Assembly (NCBI GenBank): GCA_013286655.1
Contig: JABDFG010000011.1
Location: 1-46,289 of the forward strand
Source: Bacteroidota bacterium
GTDB lineage: Bacteria > Bacteroidota > Bacteroidia > JABDFU01
Length of the DNA stretch: 46,289 nucleotides
Reading direction: 5' to 3'
Made by a program: the position numbers and the translations under genes. Position 1 is the first letter of the stretch. The number at the start of each line of letters is the position of its first letter. Positions 30,593 to 38,406 of this stretch are shown here, one piece after another. The notes under the pieces were generated by a model. The model did no database searches. It was not told where the DNA came from and was given only the letters and a program-made list of their open reading frames with translations.

Positions 30593-31914
30593 TGGGCATA
30601 CCTAACATCTTGTTTCTTTTGTTACTTATTGCAGCTATAGCCTGGTTTAGCAGTAACGCTAAAAAAGTAATCCGTAACATTCGTTTTGGAAAAGAGCTGG
30701 ATCGTTCGGACAATGTCGCTGAGCGCTGGAAGACGATGGGGAGGGTAGCCTTGGGTCAAAGTAAAATGTTAACGCGCCCCATTCCTGCTATTTTACACAT
30801 TTTTGTGTACGTGGGATTTGTACTGATTAATATTGAAGTTTTGGAAATGCTCATTGACGGTGCGATCGGTACGCACCGGATACTTTCCTTTATGGGGGAT
30901 TTCTATAAATTTCTGCTCAGTTTTTTTGAAATCCTTGCATTCCTGGTGACCTTTGGATGTGTGATTTTTCTTATCCGCAGAAATATACTACGGATAAAAC
31001 GTTTTCGGAATAAAGAGTTAAACGGATGGCCGCGTTCCGATGCAAATATTATCCTGATCAGTGAAATCCTATTGATGAGTGCCCTGTTCCTGATGAATGC
31101 CAGTGAACAGGTATTAAAAGACCATGGAATAGGTCATTACCTGAGTGCTTTCCCAGGGGGCCTTCCGGTCAGTCAATACCTGAGTCCTTTGCTTGCTGGC
31201 TTGAGTGATGAGAAACTTATTTTTATTGAACGATCCTGCTGGTGGTTTCATATCATTGGGATATTAGGCTTTTTAAATTACCTTCCTTATTCCAAACATT
31301 TTCACATTCTGCTGGCCTTCCCGAATACCTGGTTCTCTAATCTGGATCCTAAAGGAAAATTTACCAATCTTGCTTCGGTTACCAATGAGGTGAAAGCGAT
31401 GCTGGACTCTTCTTTTGTTCCGCTTCCTGCCGATCCTGATAAACCCGTTGTTCGTTTTGGTGCAAAAGATGTTTTTGACCTGAGTTGGAAACAATTGCTG
31501 GATGCATACTCCTGCACAGAATGTGGGCGCTGCACATCGGCTTGTCCGGCTAATCAGACGGGTAAGTTATTGTCTCCAAGAAAAATAATGATGGATACCC
31601 GAGACCGCCTGGAGGAAGTTGGAAAAAATACTGATGCGAACAAAGGGGTCTATCAGGAGGATGGAAAGTCCTTGCAAAATTACATTTCAAGTGAGGAGCT
31701 ATGGGCTTGTACCAGCTGTAATGCCTGCGTGCAGGAGTGTCCTGTAAACATCGATCCGCTTTCCATTATCGTTGATATGCGGAGGTATCTGGTCATGGAG
31801 CAAAGCATGGCACCTCAGGGACTTAACCTGATGTTCACGAATGTGGAGAACAATGGGGCTCCCTGGCAGTTTTCGCCGGCAGATCGTCTGAAGTGGAGGG
31901 AAGAGGGTAGTTAA
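30592..31914 (+). CDS. membrane iron-sulfur protein, HdrC/HdrD-like
   Basis: 440 residues. The N-terminal 260 residues contain about five hydrophobic segments. The C-terminal part has two 4Fe-4S motifs: CTECGRCTSACPANQTG and CTSCNACVQECPVNID, each with the CxxCxxCxxxCP spacing. Together with the next gene it forms a membrane-bound heterodisulfide-reductase-like pair, probably moving electrons between the quinone pool and an unknown partner. It is annotated in many Bacteroidota only as '(Fe-S)-binding protein'. Its start overlaps the mlaD-like stop by one base, so it is translationally coupled. Its stop codon begins the heptamer repeat at 31913. Confidence 0.88.
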   Translation: MGIPNILFLLLLIAAIAWFSSNAKKVIRNIRFGKELDRSDNVAERWKTMGRVALGQSKMLTRPIPAILHIFVYVGFVLINIEVLEMLIDGAIGTHRILSFMGDFYKFLLSFFEILAFLVTFGCVIFLIRRNILRIKRFRNKELNGWPRSDANIILISEILLMSALFLMNASEQVLKDHGIGHYLSAFPGGLPVSQYLSPLLAGLSDEKLIFIERSCWWFHIIGILGFLNYLPYSKHFHILLAFPNTWFSNLDPKGKFTNLASVTNEVKAMLDSSFVPLPADPDKPVVRFGAKDVFDLSWKQLLDAYSCTECGRCTSACPANQTGKLLSPRKIMMDTRDRLEEVGKNTDANKGVYQEDGKSLQNYISSEELWACTSCNACVQECPVNIDPLSIIVDMRRYLVMEQSMAPQGLNLMFTNVENNGAPWQFSPADRLKWREEGS

Positions 31915-31954
31915 TAGCCAATAGGGAATAGGGAATAGCCAATAGCGAATAGGG
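31913..31954. repeat. six tandem 7-bp repeats (AATAGSS)
   Basis: Six consecutive heptamers: AATAGCC, AATAGGG, AATAGGG, AATAGCC, AATAGCG, AATAGGG. They begin inside the stop codon of the upstream iron-sulfur gene and fill half of the 94-base gap to its partner gene. Confidence 0.9.
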
Positions 31955-32008
31955 GGGAGAATAAAACAATTCTAAAAGGAATAACGGAATAACTCAATAA
32001 ACAACTCA

Positions 32009-32791
32009 ATGAGCATGAACGTTAAAACAATGGCTGAATACAAATCTTCCGGTGAGGAACCGGAGATTCTTTTTTGGGTGGGCTGTGCCGGAAGTTTTGA
32101 TGAACGAGCAAAAAAGATCAGCAGAGCCATTGTAAAGATTTTAAGTCATGTGGGTATGAAGTTCGCTGTTCTGGGAACCGAAGAAAGTTGTTCCGGAGAT
32201 CCAGCGAAGCGTGGAGGCAATGAGTTTTTGTTTCAGATGCAGGCGATGAATAATATTACCACACTGAATACCTATAACGTAAAAAAGATTGTTACCGGTT
32301 GTCCTCACTGTTTTAATACAATCAAAAATGAATATCCTTCTTTGGGTGGAAATTATGAAGTGATCCATCATACGCAATTGGTGCAGCAATTGATTGACAA
32401 TGGCCAGCTAAAAGTTCGGGGGGGAGCTTTTAAAGGAAAGAAAATCACCTTTCACGATCCTTGCTATCTGGGGCGGGGAAATGGGGTATACGAGGCTCCC
32501 CGCGAAGTTATCCAAAAGCTGGATGCAGATTTGTCTGAAATGAAACGTAGTCGTGCAAAAGGATTTTGCTGTGGGGCAGGAGGAGCTCAGATGTTCAAGG
32601 ATGCGGAAAAAGGAAACAAAGAAGTGAACCTGGAACGTACAGAAGAGGCCCTGGCACTCGAACCGGCTGTGATTGCCACGGGTTGTCCTTTTTGCATGAC
32701 CATGATGACGGATGGCGTAAAACATTTTAATAAAGAGCAGCAGACAAAAGTCATGGATGTCGCGGAGCTGATCGCACAGGATATTGCATGA
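32009..32791 (+). CDS. cysteine-rich CCG-domain protein, HdrB-like
   Basis: 260 residues with two cysteine-rich (CCG-type) domains. The first contains WVGCAGSF, ESCSGDPAKRGG and TGCPHCFN. The second contains HDPCYLGRGN, FCCGAGGAQMF and TGCPFCMTMM. These domains bind the unusual iron-sulfur centre or serve as the redox site in HdrB, GlpC and LutA relatives. It is the soluble partner of the preceding membrane iron-sulfur protein. The actual electron acceptor is unknown. It overlaps the next gene by four bases (ATGA). Confidence 0.88.
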   Translation: MSMNVKTMAEYKSSGEEPEILFWVGCAGSFDERAKKISRAIVKILSHVGMKFAVLGTEESCSGDPAKRGGNEFLFQMQAMNNITTLNTYNVKKIVTGCPHCFNTIKNEYPSLGGNYEVIHHTQLVQQLIDNGQLKVRGGAFKGKKITFHDPCYLGRGNGVYEAPREVIQKLDADLSEMKRSRAKGFCCGAGGAQMFKDAEKGNKEVNLERTEEALALEPAVIATGCPFCMTMMTDGVKHFNKEQQTKVMDVAELIAQDIA

Positions 32792-33282
32792 AAAAACTCA
32801 AGGATTTACCAAGCCATTCCCGCGTCTGGATCTATCAGGCCAGCAAGGAATTTACAAATTCAGAACTTGAATTGTTTGAAAATAAATCAAATTCCTTTCT
32901 GAACCAATGGACTTCTCATGGCCATGCTATGGACACCACTATCGAAATTTTGCATAAACGTTTTGTAATCATCGCCGTTGATGAACAAACTGCTTCTGCC
33001 AGCGGTTGCGGAATTGATAAGTCGGTAAGGTTTATTCAGGATATGGAAAAGGAATTGAAAATTTCCTTACTTGACAGAATGCAGGTAGCATACAAGACAG
33101 GAGATAAAGTGCTTGCCTGCTCATTGCAGGATTTTGAAAAACTATATTATAGTAAGCAAGTAGACGAAAATATCATCGTATTTAATAATATGGTTTCGAC
33201 GAAGGCAGAACTTGTCTCCAGCTGGGAACTGCCTTTAAAAAACAGCTGGCAAATGAAGAAATTGGCTTTAGGTGCCAATTAG
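32788..33282 (+). CDS. conserved hypothetical protein, often mislabelled ABC transporter ATPase
   Basis: 164 residues, with no signal peptide or membrane segment. The conserved pattern, as I recall from Bacteroidota relatives, includes LPSHSRVWIYQASKEFT, FLNQWTSHG, FVIIAVDEQTASASGCGIDKSVRFIQ and a final SWELPLKNSWQMKKL. Relatives are commonly labelled 'ABC transporter ATPase', but there is no Walker A, signature or Walker B motif here, so that label is not supported. The conserved Asp-Glu and Ser-Gly-Cys-Gly-Ile-Asp segment looks like an active site, but the function is unknown. It overlaps the HdrB-like gene by four bases and ends the operon. Confidence 0.8.
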   Translation: MKKLKDLPSHSRVWIYQASKEFTNSELELFENKSNSFLNQWTSHGHAMDTTIEILHKRFVIIAVDEQTASASGCGIDKSVRFIQDMEKELKISLLDRMQVAYKTGDKVLACSLQDFEKLYYSKQVDENIIVFNNMVSTKAELVSSWELPLKNSWQMKKLALGAN

Positions 33283-33300
33283 CCTATTTCGAGTTCTCTA

Positions 33301-35322
33301 TTAATTTACGATAATTTTTCGGACCGTTTCATTGCTTTGAGTCTTCAAACTAACAAAATAAACACTACTTCCATACCTTTTCAGGTCCAGTTGTTGAGTA
33401 TAAATTCCTGAAAAATCAGTTAATTTTTCGCTGTACAGTAATTGTCCAAGCATGTTTTTTACTTCCAGCAGGTAATTATCTTTTCCGCTGGAGTTAATAT
33501 TAATAGAGCATACTCCGTTCGTTGGGTTGGGATATACTTCCAATGAAACGGATTCCTGTTTTTGTACAGGAATTCCAGTAGTTCCGCTGATGCTGATATT
33601 GTCCAGGTATAACAAGCTGGCGTGCCCGGAAATATTTTCAAAAGAAAACATAACCTCAGGTTGGCCGGTAATACCAGGAATGGTGCTCAGGTCTATGGTA
33701 TTGGTTTTCCATAAACTATTCGTTTGATAGTTCGGATAGAGGATCCCATTGATCGTTCCAGTTAAACTGTTTGTGGTATTCAGGTTTGTTCCTTCCGTTT
33801 TCGAAAGAAGTGACCAGGTAAGTCCGCAGTCTTTGGAATAATAGATCGCAAGTGTATCGGTGGCTACGCCGGACTGATAATAAGCATAATCGTAGCTTAA
33901 ACTTGGACCCGAAACAGTCGAAAAGTCATATTGAGGAGTGCGGATAGCATATTTTTTGCCAGTATTATCGCCCACCACGTTGTCAAAATAAATAGCAGAA
34001 GCACTTTTCGTGTGGCCACCAAAGAGATTGCTTCCGATCAGTTTGGGAATAGCTGTCCAGCCAAATGCATTGCTATCAGTACGAAGCCAGTTGAAGTAAC
34101 CATCACCGGCAAGTGTCCAGCCGGGAGGAGGAAAAGTGTTTTCTTCAAATCCTTCCGTAAAATTAATGGAGTGACCTTTTGTAATAGTATTAAAGCTAAC
34201 TGTTATGGTGTCATTTGCAGGAACTGCATCCGTTACTCCGTTTGGCAGGGTAGTATATGCTTTAATCGTATGTGAGCCAGCTGTCAGAGACTGAAGAGGC
34301 AAGCGAACTGTATCTTTTTGCAGTCGAAGCATGTTTCCTGACCAAGTGACGGAATGCAGGCTTCCTCCATCCACCTGGTAATTGATCTTAGCAGATACCA
34401 AGGTGCCAACTCCTTTATTCTGTATCGTTAACAAAGGAGAAAACGAGGAAGTACATTCTTCTGCAGGGGTTGAAACGGCTGAAATTCCGGCATCATTGTT
34501 AGCATAAGAACTCGCTAATTTATCCAGCATATTAAAGCCCATAAATTGCATTTCAGGCTGAGGCATTTCATGAACCCGGCTGTATTCCGGTGCAAAGCTG
34601 ACAATAGCATTGGAATCCACAAAGCGGCGGTACAGACGCGGCTCAAAGGTCCGGTAATTAATGGCATCATCCGTTCCATCCGTTAACAAATTAGAGTTTT
34701 CGTCTGAACCTACCCGGATAATCATCGGAATATACTTGCCGTTGGCATAGGAATAGGTTGGTCCATCCGGCGCTCCGAAATCAAATAGTTCAAAATCAGG
34801 AGTAACTGCATAAATTGCCCGGAAACGTTTCCAGTTGACCAGTCCATACCAGATGGTATATCTGCCGGCCCAGGATAATCCATTGATGTAAACGTAGTTC
34901 GGATCGATATTATACGTTGACATTGCATTATGCATAGCCAGGCCTACTTTATTCGTATCCGTAGGAGGGGCTATGGAAGTAGGAAGAACGGGGTTGACGA
35001 TAATTGCATTCAGATAATAAGGAGAACTCGCAATGGTGTCCAGATGAAGAGAAGTAACAAAGCTCGTGATAAGATTACTTGCATTAATAACGCCTATGTA
35101 GACAATGAGTTTGTATTTTTTTGCAGGGTTATAGGTAGGAGGCACATAATAATTGACGGAACCGGTATCTCCATTGTAGATGACCGTTTGCGAGAAAATA
35201 CCTGTTTTGATGCCTTGAGGAAGCGGAGGGTTATTCGCAGCTTGTTGTGCATAGGAGGCCTGACTTAAGAACAGGATCATACTTAGCACCAGTGATTTAA
35301 ATAGCGAGTAAGTTTTTTTCAT
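33301..35322 (-). CDS. exported esterase-like protein with T9SS sorting domain
   Basis: 673 residues. Signal peptide (ending ASYAQ), then an alpha/beta-hydrolase-like region (about 40-260): a strand KYKLIVYIGV, and YVYINGLSWAGRYTIWYGL with S150 in a GxSxAG nucleophile-elbow-like turn. Beyond this is a CARDB-like beta domain (about 280-375), a jelly-roll region (about 390-580) and a type A T9SS sorting domain (VYPNPTNGVCSININ...SVYFVSLKTQSNETVRKIIVN). It is probably released or surface-attached. The substrate is not evident, and the hydrolase assignment rests on fold-like pattern only. The gene is single and converges with the iron-sulfur operon, 18 bases apart. Confidence 0.82.
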   Translation of the reverse strand: MKKTYSLFKSLVLSMILFLSQASYAQQAANNPPLPQGIKTGIFSQTVIYNGDTGSVNYYVPPTYNPAKKYKLIVYIGVINASNLITSFVTSLHLDTIASSPYYLNAIIVNPVLPTSIAPPTDTNKVGLAMHNAMSTYNIDPNYVYINGLSWAGRYTIWYGLVNWKRFRAIYAVTPDFELFDFGAPDGPTYSYANGKYIPMIIRVGSDENSNLLTDGTDDAINYRTFEPRLYRRFVDSNAIVSFAPEYSRVHEMPQPEMQFMGFNMLDKLASSYANNDAGISAVSTPAEECTSSFSPLLTIQNKGVGTLVSAKINYQVDGGSLHSVTWSGNMLRLQKDTVRLPLQSLTAGSHTIKAYTTLPNGVTDAVPANDTITVSFNTITKGHSINFTEGFEENTFPPPGWTLAGDGYFNWLRTDSNAFGWTAIPKLIGSNLFGGHTKSASAIYFDNVVGDNTGKKYAIRTPQYDFSTVSGPSLSYDYAYYQSGVATDTLAIYYSKDCGLTWSLLSKTEGTNLNTTNSLTGTINGILYPNYQTNSLWKTNTIDLSTIPGITGQPEVMFSFENISGHASLLYLDNISISGTTGIPVQKQESVSLEVYPNPTNGVCSININSSGKDNYLLEVKNMLGQLLYSEKLTDFSGIYTQQLDLKRYGSSVYFVSLKTQSNETVRKIIVN

Positions 35323-35591
35323 GGCTGTGTTTTATCTGAAGTCTGTATTCGTTGCTTTATATTTACGTATGAAATGTAGTTAATTTCGGGATGGTTTCCA
35401 AATCGGGGTTAATGTAATTTTTCGAATTTAATATTACTGTGACTGCATTTTCTTTCCTTCATCCTTTGTTGCTCAGAGGCGAACTCACTCTTTGGGTTCG
35501 GGCAGCGCCTGCTTGCGCAAAAGCCATTCCAATAAACACCATTAAAAATGCTGACTAATTCTATGGAGTGCAAGAGGGAGAGAAGAAAAAA
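35323..35591. other. intergenic region between T9SS cargo gene and ffs
   Basis: No gene is supported in these 269 bases. On the minus strand, directly after ffs, a frame from about 35530 reads MVFIGMAFAQAGAARTQRV..., like the end of a signal peptide, and another frame nearby reads SEFASEQQRMKERK. This could be the remains of a small secreted protein gene broken by a frameshift, but the evidence is thin. Otherwise it is A/T-rich promoter space for the cargo gene. Confidence 0.3.
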
Positions 35592-35690
35592 GGGCAAGCT
35601 ACTTATATCGCACCGCTCAACCACCTACCCTTGCTCGGTTCCCCGCCTGGGGGAGTTCAGCAGGAGCTGGTCGTATAAGACTTGCCCGCC
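35592..35690 (-). ncRNA. ffs: signal recognition particle RNA (small bacterial type)
   Basis: On the minus strand, about 99 bases. The ends pair: GGGCAAG (35681-35687) with CTTGCCC (35592-35598), and CTTATA with TATAAG just inside. The tip holds the SRP helix-8 pattern: CTCCCCCAGG, the GGAA tetraloop in GCGGGGAACCGAGC, then AGCAAGGGTAGGTGG. This resembles the usual CCCCCAGGCCCGGAAGGGAGCA form. After the closing stem comes TTTTTTCTTC, so the stem also serves as terminator. It binds Ffh for co-translational targeting of membrane and secreted proteins. Neither ffh nor ftsY is in the window. Confidence 0.87.
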
Positions 35691-35748
35691 ACGAAATTAC
35701 TAAATACTATTTAATAATCTTATCTTTACCGGCTAATTAATTCGGTTT

Positions 35749-36285
35749 ATGCATCTATCTGTAAAGTACGGTCTTATTGTTGGTTTTATTGGAATCATAC
35801 TGACGACAATGTCTTATGCTTTAGGAGCAGGATTTATGGCTACCTGGTGGGTCGGTATTTTAACGCTGATTGCTCTTATCGTTATGTATGTTATTTTGTC
35901 GCTGAGAATCAGGAAAGATGAAGGCGGTTATATTTCATTTAAAGATGCTTTTGTGAAGATATTTCTGATGTGCTTGCTGGCGGGTATGCTTAATTCCTTG
36001 TTTACAATGCTTCTGTTTAATGTCATTGATCCCGGTTTTTCGCAAAAGATGCAGGATGCCTTGGTAGAAAAGACCGAAGCGATGATGGAAAGAATGGGGG
36101 CTCCTTCGGAAAAGACGGAAGAAGTGATTGAAAAGATGAAAGAATCGGGTAATAATTATTCTGTTAAGTCCCTGGCTAAGGCTTATCTTTTTGCTTCCCT
36201 GTTTTATGCTGTTTTTTCCTTAATAACAGCTGCTTCTATCAAAAAGAATAAACCGTTATTTGAAGAACCGCAGACAAAAGTCTGA
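35749..36285 (+). CDS. DUF4199 family membrane protein
   Basis: 178 residues with the layout of DUF4199, a Bacteroidota family: two membrane segments at the N-terminus (LIVGFIGIILTTMSYAL and WWVGILTLIALIVMYVIL), the conserved GGYISFKDAFVKIF, a third segment (LLAGMLNSLFTMLLF), a cytoplasmic helical region rich in Met/Glu/Lys, and a fourth segment near residue 155. The function is unknown. It lies 15 bases before a polyprenol-phosphate-type glycosyltransferase gene, an order I associate with other Bacteroidota. A TATCTTTA at 35721 is a possible -7 element. Confidence 0.85.
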   Translation: MHLSVKYGLIVGFIGIILTTMSYALGAGFMATWWVGILTLIALIVMYVILSLRIRKDEGGYISFKDAFVKIFLMCLLAGMLNSLFTMLLFNVIDPGFSQKMQDALVEKTEAMMERMGAPSEKTEEVIEKMKESGNNYSVKSLAKAYLFASLFYAVFSLITAASIKKNKPLFEEPQTKV

Positions 36286-36300
36286 GCATTACGAACGCAG

Positions 36301-37257
36301 ATGAACATTTCAGTTGTTGTACCCTTATTGAACGAAGCAGAATCCTTACCGGAGTTGTGTAACTGGATTGCGCGGGTAATGGATCAAAACAAATTCTCTT
36401 ATGAAATTATTTTTGTAGATGACGGAAGCACGGATGACTCCTGGAAAGTAATCACATCACTTTCCGCCACTTATCCATCTGTCAGAGGAGTCAAGTTTAG
36501 GAGAAACTATGGCAAATCAGCAGCTTTGAATGTTGCGTTTGAAGCCGCTCTCGGAGATGTTGTCATCACCATGGATGCTGACCTGCAGGATAGCCCCGAT
36601 GAAATACCGGACTTATATAAAATGCTGCTGGAAGGAAATTATGACCTTATTTCAGGTTGGAAGAAGAAACGCTACGATCCCATCAGCAAAACGATTCCTA
36701 CTAAATTATTCAATGGTGTAACCCGTCGCATCTCAGGGATTCAGTTACATGATTTTAATTGCGGCTTAAAAGCATATAAAAAAGAAGTCGTCAAAAGCAT
36801 AGAAGTATATGGTGAAATGCACCGGTACATACCGGTAATCGCCAAATGGGCAGGTTTTCCAAAAATCGGGGAGAAAGCGGTTCAGCACCAGGAACGGAAA
36901 TATGGAACAAGCAAATTCGGATTGGAGCGTTTCATCAATGGATTCCTGGATTTAATGACCATCACCTTTGTTTCAAAATTTGGCAAACGTCCCATGCACT
37001 TTTTTGGATTGATGGGAAGTCTTGTTTTTTTCGTTGGTTTTATAGCTGCGGCTTCTTTAGGGCTGGAAAAACTATACCATGTATATCACCATTTACCGGC
37101 CAGGTTGCTCAGTCAACGGCCTTCTTTTTATATTGCATTAACCACAATGGTGATTGGCACCATGTTATTTTTAGCCGGATTTATCGGAGAACTGATCTCC
37201 CGTAATTCCCCTATCCGTAACAACTATCTAATTGAAAGGAAAATTGGAGTCAGTTGA
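36301..37257 (+). CDS. GT2 glycosyltransferase with C-terminal membrane segments
   Basis: 318 residues. The GT-A domain shows VVVPLLNEAESLPEL, FVDDGSTDDSW (nucleotide binding), MDADLQDSPDEIP (the metal-binding DxD) and the late RKYGTSKFG. Two membrane helices follow (about 245-262 and 285-305). This is the form of dolichol-phosphate-mannose-synthase/GtrB-like enzymes, which load a sugar onto polyprenyl phosphate for use in cell-surface glycans or lipid modification. The sugar and acceptor are not determined. It overlaps the next gene by 26 bases if that gene starts at the TTG at 37232. Confidence 0.92.
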   Translation: MNISVVVPLLNEAESLPELCNWIARVMDQNKFSYEIIFVDDGSTDDSWKVITSLSATYPSVRGVKFRRNYGKSAALNVAFEAALGDVVITMDADLQDSPDEIPDLYKMLLEGNYDLISGWKKKRYDPISKTIPTKLFNGVTRRISGIQLHDFNCGLKAYKKEVVKSIEVYGEMHRYIPVIAKWAGFPKIGEKAVQHQERKYGTSKFGLERFINGFLDLMTITFVSKFGKRPMHFFGLMGSLVFFVGFIAAASLGLEKLYHVYHHLPARLLSQRPSFYIALTTMVIGTMLFLAGFIGELISRNSPIRNNYLIERKIGVS

Positions 37258-38401
37258 AAGTAGCAGGCAAGTAAAGAATTTTATTATCGGCCCGGCCCAC
37301 CCTTTGAGGGGTGGGATTGCCAATTTTAATGAAGCCCTATGCTCTGCCTTTAATAAAGCCGGTATACAATCAAAAATTATTTCCTTTACGCTTCAATATC
37401 CCGACTTTCTTTTTCCCGGCAAGACACAATACGACAAGGGTACAAAGCCCGCGGACATTAAAATTGAAGAATTGATCAATTCGGTGAGCCCTCTCACCTG
37501 GTTTAAAACAGCCAAACGCATCAAAGCTGCCAATCCGGATTATGTCATTATCCGTTATTGGCTTCCTTTTTTGGCGCCCTGCCTTGGAACGATAGCCCGA
37601 CTGGTAAAACGCGGAACAACTATTAAGGTAATCGCGCTTACGGATAATGTTATTCCGCACGAAAAGCGAGTAGGGGATAGGTTGCTTACCAAGTATTTCG
37701 TAAAATCCTGTGACGCTTTTGTGGTCATGTCTAAAAGTGTCGCGGAAGATCTCCGTCAATTTATTCCGGATCCCAAAGTGGTTTTTCTGCCACATCCGAT
37801 TTACGATACGTTTGGTGAAAAGCATAGCCGGGAGGAAGCGCTTCAACAACTCAATTTAAGGCAAAGCTACCGTTACATTTTGTTTTTTGGATTCATCCGG
37901 AAATACAAAGGGCTGGACTTGCTCCTGGAAGCAATGTCAGATAAACGGGTGCGGGGATTGAATGTTAAGCTTCTCATTGCAGGGGAATGTTATGATGATT
38001 TGAGCTTTTATACCAATTTAATAAAGGAATACGAAATAGAAGGCAACGTGATTTTTAAGGCCGATTATATTCCTGCATCTGAAGTCAAAAATTATTTTGC
38101 CGCCGCCGACATGGTGGTTCAGCCGTACCGCAGCGCTACCCAAAGTGGCGTGACACAAATAGCGTATCATTTTGAGCGTCCCATGCTGGTAACAGAAGTG
38201 GGAGGTCTGGCGGAGATAGTCCCTCATCTGAAAGTAGGTTATGTAGTTCCACCTACACCGAAATCTATTGCGGACGCCATTGTCCATTTTTATACCAATA
38301 ACCTGGAAGCTGAATTTTCTTCGAATGCAGCGGTAGAAAAAAATCGGTTTTTATGGAGTACCTTCGTTCAAGGGGTTACGGAGCTTTTCGTATCTTTATA
38401 A
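37232..38401 (+). CDS. GT4 family glycosyltransferase
   Basis: About 389 residues of a GT-B glycosyltransferase. The N-terminal domain begins NFIIGPAHPLRGGIANFNEAL, with the glycine-rich loop. The C-terminal donor-binding domain has ILFFGFIRKYKGLDLLLEAM and QPYRSATQSGVTQIAYHFERPMLVTEVGGLAEIV. No ATG precedes the conserved N-terminus; TTG at 37232 or TTG at 37244 is the likely start, both overlapping the GT2 gene. The specificity is unknown. With the GT2 gene it probably makes or decorates an envelope glycan. Confidence 0.9.
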   Translation: MKGKLESVESSRQVKNFIIGPAHPLRGGIANFNEALCSAFNKAGIQSKIISFTLQYPDFLFPGKTQYDKGTKPADIKIEELINSVSPLTWFKTAKRIKAANPDYVIIRYWLPFLAPCLGTIARLVKRGTTIKVIALTDNVIPHEKRVGDRLLTKYFVKSCDAFVVMSKSVAEDLRQFIPDPKVVFLPHPIYDTFGEKHSREEALQQLNLRQSYRYILFFGFIRKYKGLDLLLEAMSDKRVRGLNVKLLIAGECYDDLSFYTNLIKEYEIEGNVIFKADYIPASEVKNYFAAADMVVQPYRSATQSGVTQIAYHFERPMLVTEVGGLAEIVPHLKVGYVVPPTPKSIADAIVHFYTNNLEAEFSSNAAVEKNRFLWSTFVQGVTELFVSL

Positions 38402-38406
38402 GCCAA

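Noticed and set aside
31913-31954. CRISPR array
   Set aside because: The repeats are seven bases long with no spacers, and no cas genes occur in the window.
32788-33282. ABC transporter ATPase, the label often given to this family
   Set aside because: No Walker A, ABC signature or Walker B motif is present in the 164 residues.
35409-35624. A 71-codon minus-strand frame spanning the end of ffs
   Set aside because: It begins inside the SRP RNA and its terminator, so translation is not credible; at most its distal part is a gene remnant.
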